From Paraburkholderia mimosarum LMG 23256 = NBRC 106338 (GTDB lineage: Bacteria; Pseudomonadota; Gammaproteobacteria; Burkholderiales; Burkholderiaceae), in contig NZ_BBJJ01000005.1 of the NCBI RefSeq assembly GCF_000739815.1, positions 62,001 through 126,000 of the forward strand: 64,000 bases of DNA, in the 5' to 3' direction. A program made the position numbers and the translations under genes. The notes beneath the pieces are model-generated. The model was not told where the DNA came from. It searched no databases and worked only from the letters and a program-made list of their open reading frames with translations. This document shows positions 1 through 10,541 of this stretch, piece by piece. Position 1 is the first letter of the stretch. Each line of letters begins with the position of its first letter.

Positions 1-929
1 TCCGCGCTCAGCCGCGCCGCGCGCTCCAGGAGCCGCGCGTGCAGATAGAAGATGTCGCCGGGGTACGCCTCGCGCCCGGGCGGCTCGCCGGTGAGCAGCG
101 CCAGCTCGCGATGCGTGGCCGCGTGCTTCGAAAGGTCGTCGATCACGACGAGGGCGTGCTGGCCGCGGTCGCGGAAATACTCGGCGACCGAGAAGCCCGC
201 GAACGGTGCGACCCATTGCATGCCGGGCGTAGCCGACGACGGCGCCACCACGAACACGCAGCGCTGCGGCGCGCCGCGCGCCCGCACGGCGTCGATCACG
301 CGCTGCGCCGCCGTGGCGCGCTGGCCCACCGAGACGTATACGCAGATCACATCGCTCGCGCGCTGGTTGACGATGGCGTCGACGGCGAGCGAGGTCTTGC
401 CCGTCGCCCGGTCGCCGATGATGAGCTCGCGCTGGCCGCGCCCGATCGCGAATAGCGCGTCGACGACCAGCACGCCGGTTTCGAGCGGCTCGCTCACGGC
501 GGCCCGCTCGACGATGGCGGGCGCTGAGCGCTCCACCGGCAGCCACGCCTCGGCGGCGGGCGGCTCGCCGCCGTCGAGCGGCCGGCCGAGCGGATCGATC
601 ACACGCCCGAGCAGCCCCTCGCCAACGGGCACCTGAAGCACGGCGCCGGTGCGCTCCACGCGCTCGCCGGCTTCCACGGCCGCCGCGCCGTCCAGCAGCA
701 CGACGTGCGCGAAATCGGCGTCGAGCGTGCGCACGTAGCCGGTCGCGCCGCTCGCGAAGCGCACCGTTTCGTCGAGCGCGACATCGGCGAGACCCGAGAT
801 GCGGGCAACGCCGTCGGCGATGCGTTCCACGCTGCCGCTGGTCTGGGCCTCGGGCGCAAACTGCACGCGCGCGAGCGCGTCTTGCGCTCGCGAAAGCCAG
901 TTCTGCGCCCCGGACTCAGCCGCGCACAC
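1..929 (-). CDS. atpA: N-type ATPase F1 subunit alpha (partial, 3' end beyond window)
   Basis: Alpha subunit of the N-type (alternative F-type) rotary ATPase, part of the catalytic hexamer on the cytoplasmic face of the membrane. About 309 residues are visible and the gene runs off the left edge. The P-loop reads GDRATGKT near residue 172, with Ala where most alpha subunits have Gln. The [17 protein letters not shown] block typical of F1 alpha lies at the window edge. The start is taken as GTG, overlapping the end of atpF by 14 bases; no ATG is available upstream in frame before the strong homology. The N-terminus is shorter than in housekeeping alpha subunits, as expected for N-ATPases. Together with atpD it shows that this is a complete second ATPase operon rather than a relic. 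atpG should follow outside the window. Confidence 0.93.
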   Translation of the reverse strand, partial: MCAAESGAQNWLSRAQDALARVQFAPEAQTSGSVERIADGVARISGLADVALDETVRFASGATGYVRTLDADFAHVVLLDGAAAVEAGERVERTGAVLQVPVGEGLLGRVIDPLGRPLDGGEPPAAEAWLPVERSAPAIVERAAVSEPLETGVLVVDALFAIGRGQRELIIGDRATGKTSLAVDAIVNQRASDVICVYVSVGQRATAAQRVIDAVRARGAPQRCVFVVAPSSATPGMQWVAPFAGFSVAEYFRDRGQHALVVIDDLSKHAATHRELALLTGEPPGREAYPGDIFYLHARLLERAARLSA

Positions 930-1665
930 CGCCGCGCTCCAGCAGCGTCTCGCGGATGACGTCGAGATCGTGACGCAGATGGTTGCGCACCGCCGCGTGC
1001 GCGCCCGTGAGTTCGAGCCCGGCGATCAGCGTGGGGTCGGCCTGCACCCGCAGCGTGACGTCGCGCCCGAGCGCCGCGCTGAACGCCGCCTCGCAGGCTT
1101 GCCGTTCGGCATCGCTCAGCTCGCGCGGCGCGGCCAGTGCGAGCGGCGAACCCTGCGCGCCGAATTCGTCGCGCGTCTCAGGCGGCAGCTTCGCCAACGC
1201 CTGCGCCGTGCCGCTGATGAAGCTCTGCACACGCACCTCGGGCGGCATCCGGTCGAGAAGGCGTCCTGCAATTTCGACCGCCAGTCTCACCGCATCGTCT
1301 TCGATGTCGCGCGAGCGCGCGGCGCGCTCGCGTTCGATCTCGCTTTCGGCTTGCACACGCAATTGCGCGGCTTCGGCCCGCGCCTGCATGAGCAGTGTCG
1401 CCTTATGTGCTTCGGCGCCTGCTTCGGCCGCCCGCAGCGCCGCGTCATGCGAGGCCGCGAGGCGCGCGGTTTCTTCGCGCGCGGCGTCGTGCTCGGCCTG
1501 CGCCGCGCGGCGGCTCGCTTCGGCGTCGGCAAGCAGCGCCTGCGCGGCTTTCTGGCGCGCCGCGACGATCTCCGCCACGGGCCGGAAGAGAAAGCGCGCG
1601 AGCAGCCACACCAGCACGAGGGCATTGACCGTCTGCAGCGCGAGCGTCGACCAGTCGATATGCAT
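916..1665 (-). CDS. atpF: N-type ATPase F0 subunit b with delta-like C-terminal domain
   Basis: Stator subunit of the N-ATPase, 249 residues against about 156 for an ordinary b subunit. The N-terminus has one membrane helix (about residues 8-28), followed by a long Ala/Glu/Arg-rich coiled coil to about residue 125. The last 70 or so residues (from about 175) resemble the C-terminal domain of the F1 delta subunit: a run like [20 protein letters not shown], then a hydrophobic [10 protein letters not shown] strand and a final helix. The operon has no separate atpH between atpF and atpA, so this extension probably supplies the delta function that ties the stator to F1. The delta likeness is my reading of the pattern and was not computed. 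It starts 13 bases after atpE. Confidence 0.9.
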   Translation of the reverse strand: MHIDWSTLALQTVNALVLVWLLARFLFRPVAEIVAARQKAAQALLADAEASRRAAQAEHDAAREETARLAASHDAALRAAEAGAEAHKATLLMQARAEAAQLRVQAESEIERERAARSRDIEDDAVRLAVEIAGRLLDRMPPEVRVQSFISGTAQALAKLPPETRDEFGAQGSPLALAAPRELSDAERQACEAAFSAALGRDVTLRVQADPTLIAGLELTGAHAAVRNHLRHDLDVIRETLLERGGVRG

Positions 1666-1678
1666 GGCGCGACCTTCG

Positions 1679-1924
1679 CTACTTGACGAACGGATTGGCG
1701 AACAGCAGCAGGAGCGCGATCACGAGGCAATAGATCGCCATCGTCTCGATCATCGCGAGGCCGACGAACAGCGTGCGCGAGACGGTGCCCGCCGAATCGG
1801 GCTGGCGCGCGATGGCGTCCATCGCGGCGGCGACCGCGCGGCCTTCCGCGAGCGCGGGTCCGATCGCGCCGAACGACACCGCGAGCGCGGCGGCGGCGAT
1901 GCTGACGATTTCGATGAGATTCAT
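1679..1924 (-). CDS. atpE: N-type ATPase F0 subunit c (rotor ring)
   Basis: 81-residue proteolipid with two membrane helices that forms the rotor ring. The ion carboxylate is Glu60 in the second helix, followed by Thr61 and, five residues on, Tyr65 (ETMAIY). The first helix carries a second acidic residue, Glu27 (GPALAEGRA), where the Na+ ring of Ilyobacter has Gln32. The Gln-Pro turn (ARQPD) between the helices is conserved. The E...ET...Y pattern marks N-ATPases, which were first predicted to move Na+. The related Burkholderia pseudomallei ring has been reported as a c17, proton-specific ring, so the ion cannot be assigned from the motif alone. The start ATG overlaps the atpB stop (ATGA). 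Confidence 0.95.
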   Translation of the reverse strand: MNLIEIVSIAAAALAVSFGAIGPALAEGRAVAAAMDAIARQPDSAGTVSRTLFVGLAMIETMAIYCLVIALLLLFANPFVK

Positions 1925-2619
1925 GGCTTTTCCTGTGCGCGATGGCCGGCGCCCGAGCGCTCGCCGCCCGCCGCGGCGCCGACGAACACCATCGCCAGCA
2001 CTGCGAAGATGTAGGCTTGCACCGCGCCCGTGAGCAGATCGAGCGCCATCAGCGGAATGGGCACGAGCAGCCCCGCGAGCGAAAGCACGATACCGACCAC
2101 GAACACGCCGCTCATCACGTTGCCGAAGAGGCGCACGACGAGCGAGAAGGTGCGTGTGAGCTGCTCGACGACGTTCAGGGGGATCATCACCCAGGTCGGT
2201 TCGGCGAAGGCCGCCAGGTAGCCGCGCATGCCGCGCGTGCGCAGGCCGTGAAAGACGGTCGCCGCGAGCACGATCAGCGCGAGCGCCGCGTCGGTTTCGA
2301 TATGCGCGGTCGGCGGTTCGACGCCTGGCAACAGCGACGACCAGTTGGCCGCCAGCACGAACACGAAGAGCGTGCCGATCAGCGCGCGGTACGGGGCGGG
2401 ATCGCCTTCGATGGTGTCGCGAATCTGGGCGTCGAGCGTGGTGACGAACAGTTCGAGAACGGTCTGCGTCTTCGAGGGCACGAGCGCGAGCCGCCGCGTG
2501 AGCAGCCCCGCGGCGACGGCCATGCAGGCCATGATGGCCCACGTGATGACGACCGGCGCCGTGATCGCGAGCGGACCGAGGTGCCAGAGCGGCGTGGTGG
2601 TGAGCGGCGAGGCTTTCAT
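1921..2619 (-). CDS. atpB: N-type ATPase F0 subunit a
   Basis: 232-residue integral membrane subunit that carries the ion half-channels. The essential stator arginine is in the SLVVRLFGN block near residue 164, and the last conserved membrane segment reads LLTGAVQAYIFAVLAMVF. About five to six membrane helices can be seen. The chosen ATG (MKASPLTTTPLWHLGP) overlaps the atpR stop as ATGA, and the stop overlaps the atpE start in the same way, so translation of atpR, atpB and atpE is probably coupled. It is shorter than the E. coli protein (271 residues), which is normal for this ATPase type. Confidence 0.95.
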   Translation of the reverse strand: MKASPLTTTPLWHLGPLAITAPVVITWAIMACMAVAAGLLTRRLALVPSKTQTVLELFVTTLDAQIRDTIEGDPAPYRALIGTLFVFVLAANWSSLLPGVEPPTAHIETDAALALIVLAATVFHGLRTRGMRGYLAAFAEPTWVMIPLNVVEQLTRTFSLVVRLFGNVMSGVFVVGIVLSLAGLLVPIPLMALDLLTGAVQAYIFAVLAMVFVGAAAGGERSGAGHRAQEKP

Positions 2620-2891
2620 CGTATCCGCACCGCCTGGCGCAGCACGGCATGGCGCGCGAGCAGGAGCCCCGCCATACCCGCAAGCAGCGCCGCCACGCCC
2701 GTGCGCGCGAGCGCGAAGAGGAGCAGCGCGGTCAGCACGCAGCGCACGGCCTGTGCGCCTAGCGCGACACCGATCCGGCCTGCAGCAAAGAAGCGCGCGT
2801 TCCAGCGCAGCGCCGCGAAATGCGCCGCGCCTGCCGCCGTGCCCGCGGCGAGCCCCTCCACGCACCTCAAAAGCGTCAAATGATCAGTCAT
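2616..2891 (-). CDS. atpR: N-type ATPase membrane protein AtpR
   Basis: 91-residue membrane protein with about three hydrophobic helices, sitting between atpQ and atpB, exactly where N-ATPase operons carry atpR. AtpR has no counterpart in housekeeping F-ATPase operons. It has been proposed to act with AtpQ in assembly or in ion access to the c ring; its function is not established. The assignment rests mainly on position, size and hydrophobic pattern. The start used is the ATG giving MTDHLTLL, which overlaps atpQ by eight bases; an ATG two codons upstream (MRMTDH) is also possible. The stop overlaps the atpB ATG. Confidence 0.85.
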   Translation of the reverse strand: MTDHLTLLRCVEGLAAGTAAGAAHFAALRWNARFFAAGRIGVALGAQAVRCVLTALLLFALARTGVAALLAGMAGLLLARHAVLRQAVRIR

Positions 2892-3189
2892 CCTCATGGC
2901 TCCGTTCCTGCCGGCGCATCCATTTCCACGCGAACCAGAGGCCCGCGGCCGCGCCGAGCATGAGCATCGGCGCCGAGAAGAACACACGCGTGCCGAACAG
3001 CCGGTCGAGCATGTGGCCGATCGCGAGCCCCCCCAGCGTGGGCAGCACGATGGTCCAGCCAAGTATGCCCATCTGTCCGAGCCGGCTGCCGAGCGAAGGC
3101 TCGGGTTGCGCGCGGCCACGCGCCTCGCGCTGCGCGGCATCGCGCGCGGCGCGCGCCATGTGGTTCGACTCTCGCGACGGATCGCTCAT
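2884..3189 (-). CDS. atpQ: N-type ATPase AtpI-like protein AtpQ
   Basis: 101-residue protein with a charged N-terminal 35 residues and two membrane helices (about residues 41-60 and 68-90). This is the layout of the AtpI/AtpQ family that helps assemble the c ring. The loop GHMLDRLFGT between the helices is typical of the family. It lies between atpC and atpR as in other N-ATPase operons. The start ATG overlaps the atpC stop (ATGA) and the end overlaps atpR by eight bases, so the genes are tightly coupled. Confidence 0.87.
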   Translation of the reverse strand: MSDPSRESNHMARAARDAAQREARGRAQPEPSLGSRLGQMGILGWTIVLPTLGGLAIGHMLDRLFGTRVFFSAPMLMLGAAAGLWFAWKWMRRQERSHEDD

Positions 3190-3644
3190 CGATCTCGCTC
3201 CCGGGCCGCCGCCATCGCCTGCCCGTCCGGCATGAGCGGGCCGCGCAGATGGCGCAGCATCTGCCGCACCGCCTGGGCGTGCAGCCGCACGCTCTCCACG
3301 CGCACGCGCCGCTCGGCGTCGAGTTGCGCGGCGCGTACGCTGGCGACTTCGCGCTCCAGCCGCTCGAGCGAATCGCCGACGATCGCCTCGCGGCACGCGA
3401 GCGCCACCGTGCGTCCCGCCGATACCGTCATGACGCCGCCGTCCACCGCGCAATACCGGCGCGTCCCGTCCGCCGCGAGCCAACGCACCACCGAAGGCAC
3501 GAGCATCGTGATGAAGTCCGCGTGACCCGGCCGGATGCCGAACGAACCGCTCTCGTCCTCGGCGCGCAGCGATCCGGCGGCCTCATGGTTCACCACGATG
3601 TCGAGCGGCGTGGCGATCGTCAGATCGAGCAGCGTGGCGTCCAT
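3186..3644 (-). CDS. atpC: N-type ATPase F1 subunit epsilon
   Basis: 152-residue epsilon subunit of the central stalk, which couples rotation to catalysis and can inhibit the enzyme. The N-terminal beta-sandwich (residues 1-85) contains the characteristic GSFGIRPGHADFITML block, followed by a helical C-terminal region (about 90-150) rich in Arg and Ala. In N-ATPase operons atpC directly follows atpD near the front, unlike housekeeping operons where it is last; that order is seen here. There are nine bases between the atpD stop and this ATG, and the stop overlaps the atpQ start. Confidence 0.93.
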   Translation of the reverse strand: MDATLLDLTIATPLDIVVNHEAAGSLRAEDESGSFGIRPGHADFITMLVPSVVRWLAADGTRRYCAVDGGVMTVSAGRTVALACREAIVGDSLERLEREVASVRAAQLDAERRVRVESVRLHAQAVRQMLRHLRGPLMPDGQAMAAARERDR

Positions 3645-3653
3645 TTGCGCCCC

Positions 3654-5800
<2,147 letters not shown>

Positions 5801-5842
5801 CGCATGCTCCGGGCGCGCGTCTTCATGACTCGAATCGGATTC

Positions 5843-8305
5843 CTAACTGGTTGAGATTGGCACGCTGCGGCTGCGAGCCGGTGCATCCGGACACGCATCG
5901 GGCATGCCGGCATCCGCATCGAGCGCGGGCTCGCTGGACGCGACGCGCCGCTTGACGGCGACGAAGCTGTCGGGACTCACCGAGATCGAGTCGATGCCGC
6001 ACTCGACGAGGAAAGCCGCGAACTCGGGGTGGTGCGCGGGCGCCTCGCCGCACAAGCCGACCTTGGCCCCGGCGCGATGCGCCTCGGCGATGACCCGGCG
6101 CACCATCCATTTGACGGCTTCGCTCTGCTCGTCGAACAGGCCGGCGAGCTGCGCCGAGTCGCGGTCCACGCCCAGCGTGAGCTGCGTGAGATCGTTGCTG
6201 CCGATCGAAAACCCGTCGAAGCGCTGTGCGAACTCGCGCGCAAGCACCACGTTGGAGGGAATCTCGCACATCACATAGATTTCCAGACCATGGCGCCCGC
6301 GTTCGAGGCCGTTCTCGCGCATGACCGCGAGCACGCGGTCGGCCTCCTCCGGCGTGCGGCAGAACGGAATCATCACGACGACATTGGTGAAGCCCATTTC
6401 ATCGCGCAGGCGCCGGATCGCACGGCATTCGAGCGCGAAGCCTTCGCGGTAGAGCGGCGAGTAATAGCGCGACGCGCCGCGAAAGCCGAGCATCGGGTTG
6501 GCTTCCTTCGGCTCGAACTTTGCGCCGCCCACGAGGTTCGCGTATTCGTTGGTCTTGAAGTCGCTCATGCGCACGATTACGGGACGCGGATACTGCGCGG
6601 CCGCGATACGCCCGAGCGCGCGAGAGAGATGCTCGACGAAGTACTCGGTGCGGTCGTCGTAACCCACGGTCAGATCGCGGATGGTGCGCTTCGCCTCCCC
6701 GTCCTTCAGCTCGTCGAAATGGACGAGCGCCATCGGGTGAACGCGGATCTGGTTGCTGATCACGAACTCCATTCTCGCAAGCCCTACTCCATCGGCCGGA
6801 ATGCGCCACCAGCGAAACGCCGCCGCCGGATTCGCGAGATTGAGCATGATGCCCGTGCGCGTGTGCGGCATGTTCGAGAAGTCGATCTCTTCAGCGTGAA
6901 ACTCGGCAATGCCCTCGTACACCATGCCTTCCTCGCCCTGCGCGCAACTGACCGTGACCGCCTGGCGGTTGCGCAGCACGCGCGTGGCGTTGCCCGTTCC
7001 GACGATCGCCGGCAGGCCGAGTTCGCGGCTCACGATCGCCGCGTGCGAGGTGCGGCCGCCGTGATCGGTGACGATCGCGGAAGCGCGCCGCATGATCGGC
7101 ACCCAGTCCGGGTCGGTGGTCTGCGCGACCAGCACCGCGCCGTCCACGAAGCGCGCCATGTCGCGGGGCTGCTCGATCACGCAGACCTGACCCGCGCCGA
7201 TCGCCTCCCCGACACTCACGCCCGAGAGCAGCTTCGGCCCCGTCTTGCCGATGCGCCAGGTCTTCAGCGCGCCGGCGTCGCGGCGCGACTGCACGGTTTC
7301 CGGTCGCGCCTGAACGATGAACAGTTCACCCGTGGCGCCGTCCTTCGCCCACTCCATGTCCATCGGGCAGCCGTAGTGCGCTTCGATGAGACACGCCCAG
7401 CGCGACAGATGCAGGATCTCGTCATCGCGCAGCACCCAGGCCATGCGTTCGGCGCGCGAAGTCCGCACGTTCTTCGTCGGCTGTGTCCGGCTGCGCGTGC
7501 GGATCATCTTGACCGCCTTCGCGCCGCGCGTCTTGCTGACGATGGGCGTGAGCGACGCCTCCTTCAGCAACGGCTTGAAGACTTCGTACTCGTCGGGGTC
7601 GACGGCGCCCTGCACCACGTTCTCCCCCAGGCCCCATGCCGCGTTGATCAGCACGATACGGTCGAACCCGGTTTCGGTATCGATCGAAAACATCACGCCA
7701 GCACCGCCCAGATCAGCGCGCACCATCTGCTGCACGCCCACCGACACGGCGACCTTGAGCGTGTCGAAACCCTTGGCCTGGCGGTAGCTGATTGCGCGGT
7801 CGGTATAGAGCGATGCGTAGCAACGCCTGCACGCGTCGAGCACGGCGGCGGCGCCGCTGATGTTCAGAAACGTTTCGAACTGCCCCGCGAAACTCGCCTC
7901 GGGCAGGTCTTCGGCCGTTGCGCTCGAACGCACGGCCACGCTCAGCGTCTCGTTGCCGGTCTGCCGGCAAAGGTCCGCGTAGGCGCTGCGGATGCCATCG
8001 GCGATGGCGGCAGGCCATTCGCCGCGCAAGATCGCTGAACGGATCAGTGCGCCCGTTTGCTCGAGCGTGCTGCGTTGGGCCGCGAGATCGTCCAGCGCGG
8101 CGGCGATCGGCGCGTCGAGGCCGTTCGCTTCGATGAAGTCGCGATACGCCTGCGCCGTGGTGGCGAAGCCGGGCGGCACCTTGACGCCGTGGGGCGCGAG
8201 GTTGGCGATCAGTTCGCCGAGCGACGCGTTCTTGCCGCCCACGCGCGCGAGATCGGCGCGCGTGACCTGCGCGAGCGAGACGACGGCCGAGGAAGCGTTT
8301 TCCAT
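5843..8305 (-). CDS. ppsA: phosphoenolpyruvate synthase
   Basis: 820-residue PEP synthase (pyruvate, water dikinase), converting pyruvate and ATP to PEP, AMP and phosphate. The ATP-grasp N-terminal domain (about 1-345) has GGKNASLGEL and ends with FIVQARPETV. The phosphohistidine domain has TDHGGRTSHAAI with His421. The PEP-binding barrel has PMLGFRGASRY, IGSNDLTQLTLGVDR and the acid-base Cys in GLCGEAP. The C-terminus has a loose 30-residue tail not needed for the fold. The gene is preceded by a universal stress gene (48-base gap) and followed by the BON gene and N-ATPase, so it may be an alternative, stress-induced copy rather than the gluconeogenic one. That is inferred from context. Confidence 0.96.
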   Translation of the reverse strand: MENASSAVVSLAQVTRADLARVGGKNASLGELIANLAPHGVKVPPGFATTAQAYRDFIEANGLDAPIAAALDDLAAQRSTLEQTGALIRSAILRGEWPAAIADGIRSAYADLCRQTGNETLSVAVRSSATAEDLPEASFAGQFETFLNISGAAAVLDACRRCYASLYTDRAISYRQAKGFDTLKVAVSVGVQQMVRADLGGAGVMFSIDTETGFDRIVLINAAWGLGENVVQGAVDPDEYEVFKPLLKEASLTPIVSKTRGAKAVKMIRTRSRTQPTKNVRTSRAERMAWVLRDDEILHLSRWACLIEAHYGCPMDMEWAKDGATGELFIVQARPETVQSRRDAGALKTWRIGKTGPKLLSGVSVGEAIGAGQVCVIEQPRDMARFVDGAVLVAQTTDPDWVPIMRRASAIVTDHGGRTSHAAIVSRELGLPAIVGTGNATRVLRNRQAVTVSCAQGEEGMVYEGIAEFHAEEIDFSNMPHTRTGIMLNLANPAAAFRWWRIPADGVGLARMEFVISNQIRVHPMALVHFDELKDGEAKRTIRDLTVGYDDRTEYFVEHLSRALGRIAAAQYPRPVIVRMSDFKTNEYANLVGGAKFEPKEANPMLGFRGASRYYSPLYREGFALECRAIRRLRDEMGFTNVVVMIPFCRTPEEADRVLAVMRENGLERGRHGLEIYVMCEIPSNVVLAREFAQRFDGFSIGSNDLTQLTLGVDRDSAQLAGLFDEQSEAVKWMVRRVIAEAHRAGAKVGLCGEAPAHHPEFAAFLVECGIDSISVSPDSFVAVKRRVASSEPALDADAGMPDACPDAPARSRSVPISTS

Positions 8306-8353
8306 GGAATGCTCCGCTCATGAAGTGCGTTCAATGATTCCGGCTGGCCGCAC

Positions 8354-8806
8354 TCAGGCGGGCTCGCCACGCACGAGCAGCACCGGACAATCCGCGTTGC
8401 GCACGAATTCCTCCGCCACGCTGCCAATGATGGCCCGCCTCACGCCGCGCCGGCCATGCGTGCCGAGCACGACGAGTTGCGCACCGAAGCGCGATGCGCA
8501 GCCTTGCAGACAGTGCGCAACGCTTTGGGTGATGCCTGCCACTTCGAGCAGTTCCGTCTCGCACTTCACGCCCGCGGCCTGCGCTTCGGAGCGCGCCGCC
8601 TTCAGGCGTTCCTTGGCCTCTTCGCGATACGACGCGAGCAAATCCGCGGGAACGTAGGTGAGCCCCATGCCGAACGGCGCCACGACGTCGATTACATGCG
8701 CAACACAGAGCTGGCCGCCCGTCAGCCGCGCAATGCGCAACGCCTCGGCGAGCGCCAGTTTCGAGGTCTCGCTCCCATCGAACGCAATCAGAATCTTCTC
8801 GTACAT
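8354..8806 (-). CDS. universal stress protein (UspA family)
   Basis: 150-residue single-domain USP. It begins MYEKILIAFDGSETS with the usual first strand and Asp, and carries the ATP-binding signature G-x2-G-x9-G-S near the C-terminus (LGTHGRRGVRRAIIGSVAEE), so it probably binds ATP. It is the first gene of the minus-strand array usp-ppsA-BON-atpDCQRBEFA. A TTGAC-N4-ATCAA box lies about 90 bases upstream, as expected for an FNR/ANR-controlled stress protein. USPs are commonly induced by oxygen limitation in Burkholderia and Pseudomonas; the link to this array is inferred. Confidence 0.93.
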   Translation of the reverse strand: MYEKILIAFDGSETSKLALAEALRIARLTGGQLCVAHVIDVVAPFGMGLTYVPADLLASYREEAKERLKAARSEAQAAGVKCETELLEVAGITQSVAHCLQGCASRFGAQLVVLGTHGRRGVRRAIIGSVAEEFVRNADCPVLLVRGEPA

Positions 8807-8888
8807 GCCCTGCCTCCTGACTCGCGGGCCATCCCGCGCCGCATTGCCCTGCCTGACGCACATCATCCGATCGGATGGCGTCTTCCCA

Positions 8889-8902
8889 TTGACTTGCATC
8901 AA
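8889..8902. promoter_or_regulatory. FNR/ANR-type box
   Basis: TTGAC-TTGC-ATCAA, a nine-of-ten match to the FNR/ANR consensus TTGAT-N4-ATCAA. Its centre is 90 bases upstream of the usp ATG on the minus strand, which would put a class II start site (-41.5) near 8854. It forms a pair with the box at 8915-8928, 26 bases apart centre to centre. Confidence 0.65.
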
Positions 8903-8914
8903 ATGAAAACCGGC

Positions 8915-8928
8915 TTGACTTGCATCAG
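8915..8928. promoter_or_regulatory. second FNR/ANR-type box
   Basis: TTGAC-TTGC-ATCAG, one step further from consensus than the neighbouring box. It is centred about 76 bases upstream of the plus-strand ATG at 8997, so a class II start site would fall near 8963 and leave a leader of about 35 bases. The repeated TTGACTTGCATCA core in both boxes is plain in the sequence. Confidence 0.6.
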
Positions 8929-8996
8929 ACGCAGCGCCGCGGGGAGCGGGATGCTCTTGCCGTGGCATTACCGGCCGCTCAAGCAAGGAGAGATCC

Positions 8997-9476
8997 ATGA
9001 AAACCGCCTGCCGCCTTACGCTGATCGCCGTTCTGATCGCGGCAACGAGTCTCGACGCCAGCGTAGGTTCGGCGCAGACCGTCGCGACGCCAACGGAGAA
9101 CGCCGCGACGCGGACCGTCCGTAACGGTGTCGCCTACATCACCGGCGGCGTGGGCAGCGACGAAGTCGCGGCGATGCGCAGCGTCGCCAGCCAGTACAGC
9201 CTGCGCATGACTTTCCTCACCCAGGGAGGCCAGTTCCTTTCTGACGTGGCTGTCGAGATCGTCGGGCCCTCCGGCGCTTCGGTCCTCAATACGAGCACGC
9301 TCGGACCGTTCCTTTACGTCTCCTTGCCCATGGGCAGGTACCAGGTCGCGGCGTATGCGGCGGGAACGAAGCAGACCCGCGTCGTGCACGTGAATGCGCG
9401 TCAAGGCACGAACGTCGAGTTCGTTTTCCCCGCGGCCGCGCATCAAGCCATGCCTTTGCGCGCCACCTCGCGATAG
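8997..9476 (+). CDS. secreted protein with carboxypeptidase-regulatory-like fold
   Basis: 159-residue exported protein. The first 27 residues form a signal peptide that probably ends at GSA-QT. The rest is predicted to be mostly beta strand: the stretch TFLTQGGQFLSDVAVEIVGP followed by GPFLYVSLPMGRYQVAAYAAG reads like a transthyretin/carboxypeptidase-regulatory sandwich that ends FVFPAAA. Such domains give periplasmic proteins a binding scaffold; no catalytic motif is seen. A strong ribosome site (AAGGAGAG) precedes the ATG. It is divergent from usp and shares the FNR-box region with it, so it may be a low-oxygen-induced periplasmic protein. Confidence 0.8.
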   Translation: MKTACRLTLIAVLIAATSLDASVGSAQTVATPTENAATRTVRNGVAYITGGVGSDEVAAMRSVASQYSLRMTFLTQGGQFLSDVAVEIVGPSGASVLNTSTLGPFLYVSLPMGRYQVAAYAAGTKQTRVVHVNARQGTNVEFVFPAAAHQAMPLRATSR

Positions 9477-9529
9477 CGCCGCCAGCTACGCATGCCAAAC
9501 GGCGCACGTTTCACGCGGCGACCGCCGCA

Positions 9530-10180
9530 TCACTCCACGATCAGATCGTCCACCACGGCGCGCACGCCCGGTGCCGCCCACGCCGCGCCTCGCGCCACGG
9601 AGCGTTCCGCAACGGAGTGGACCTTGCCCGAGAGCCGGACCGTCCCCTCGTTCACGGTGACCTGAATATGCCGGGCCTCGCGGTCCGCATGTCGCCGCAT
9701 GGCTTCGAGAATGTCCTTGCTGATCTTTTCCGGCGCCATCGTATTGCGGATGTCGATGTGATCCGTCACGTCCGCGACGCCGCGCAACTGCGCAATGGCG
9801 CGCACGGCGGTTTGACTCTGCCACGGCCATTCGACCGTGCCCCTGAGCACCACGTGGCCGTGCTCGACCTGCACCTGCACCGCGTCCTCGCTCAGCCCGG
9901 CTGTCCAGCGCAAAACGGAACGCGCGATGTGCGCGATGTCCTCGTCGGTGCGAACGTCCTCGCCGGGCAGGCGCACCTCCAGCTCGACCACCAGTGCGCG
10001 CACGCCGCCCACGCGGCGCGTGGCCTGTTCGGCGGCCATCTTCTCGGCAAGGCTCGCGAGATGTCCCGCAAGCGTCACCACGCCGTCTCTCACCTCGACG
10101 CCAATTCGCGAAGCGGTCACCGCCGGTTCCCACTCCAGTTCGGCTTCCACATCGTGCTTGAGCTGCAAATCGGTCTTCAT
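9530..10180 (-). CDS. triple BON-domain protein (paralogue)
   Basis: 216-residue protein with three BON domains, the same length and layout as the protein at 5150-5800. Its N-terminus MKTDLQLKHDVEAELEWEP parallels MKADTQLKQDVQDELAFDA in the paralogue, and both end in 'AWxxPGVxAVxDxLxxx'. It has no signal peptide. The start ATG is the one aligning with the paralogue; an FNR-type box lies 76 bases upstream (10250-10263). It stands alone, convergent with the secreted-protein gene at 8997. Envelope or phospholipid contact is known for BON domains; the exact role is not. Confidence 0.9.
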   Translation of the reverse strand: MKTDLQLKHDVEAELEWEPAVTASRIGVEVRDGVVTLAGHLASLAEKMAAEQATRRVGGVRALVVELEVRLPGEDVRTDEDIAHIARSVLRWTAGLSEDAVQVQVEHGHVVLRGTVEWPWQSQTAVRAIAQLRGVADVTDHIDIRNTMAPEKISKDILEAMRRHADREARHIQVTVNEGTVRLSGKVHSVAERSVARGAAWAAPGVRAVVDDLIVE

Positions 10181-10249
10181 CGTCGTCTCCGTCGAATCGG
10201 TCCCTGGTGGACCATCGAGACGAGCCTGGCACGGGCTGCATCGCGCCGG

Positions 10250-10263
10250 CTGATCTGCATCAA
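10250..10263. promoter_or_regulatory. FNR/ANR-type box before the BON gene
   Basis: CTGAT-CTGC-ATCAA, nine of ten positions of the TTGAT-N4-ATCAA consensus. The centre is 76 bases upstream of the BON ATG at 10180, the same distance as for the gene at 8997, so a start site near 10215 and a leader of about 35 bases would fit class II activation. Confidence 0.6.
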
Positions 10264-10347
10264 CTACGCGGCGTCGGGCTCCGTTCCGTCCCGCAGTGCT
10301 CGCATCTGCTCGCATCGCAATTCGACATCAGCCGTTTTCCTTCACGG

Positions 10348-10365
10348 TGTCGGAGTTTTCCGACA
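10348..10365. promoter_or_regulatory. inverted repeat, possible operator
   Basis: TGTCGGA-GTTT-TCCGACA, a perfect 7-base inverted repeat around four bases, in the 361-base divergent region between the BON gene and the LRAT gene. It resembles a dimer-binding site rather than a terminator, as no T-run follows on either strand. The regulator is unknown. Confidence 0.4.
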
Positions 10366-10541
10366 TGCAAAGCAGAGATCGGACATCAATCTCAGCCGGG
10401 GCTGATTGTTACCGCGTGCGTCAAAACCAATACTTCAGGCGTGGCGAAAGCGAAGGTGTCAGATGTTCAGCGGCGAGCAAATGCATATCCGGGACGCTGT
10501 CCCGGCCAGGTCAGGAGCCGCTGCTGGTTCTGGAGCGAGTC

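Noticed and set aside
10227..10239. TGGCACGGGCTGC resembling a sigma-54 promoter
   Set aside because: The distance between GG and GC is two bases too short for sigma-54.
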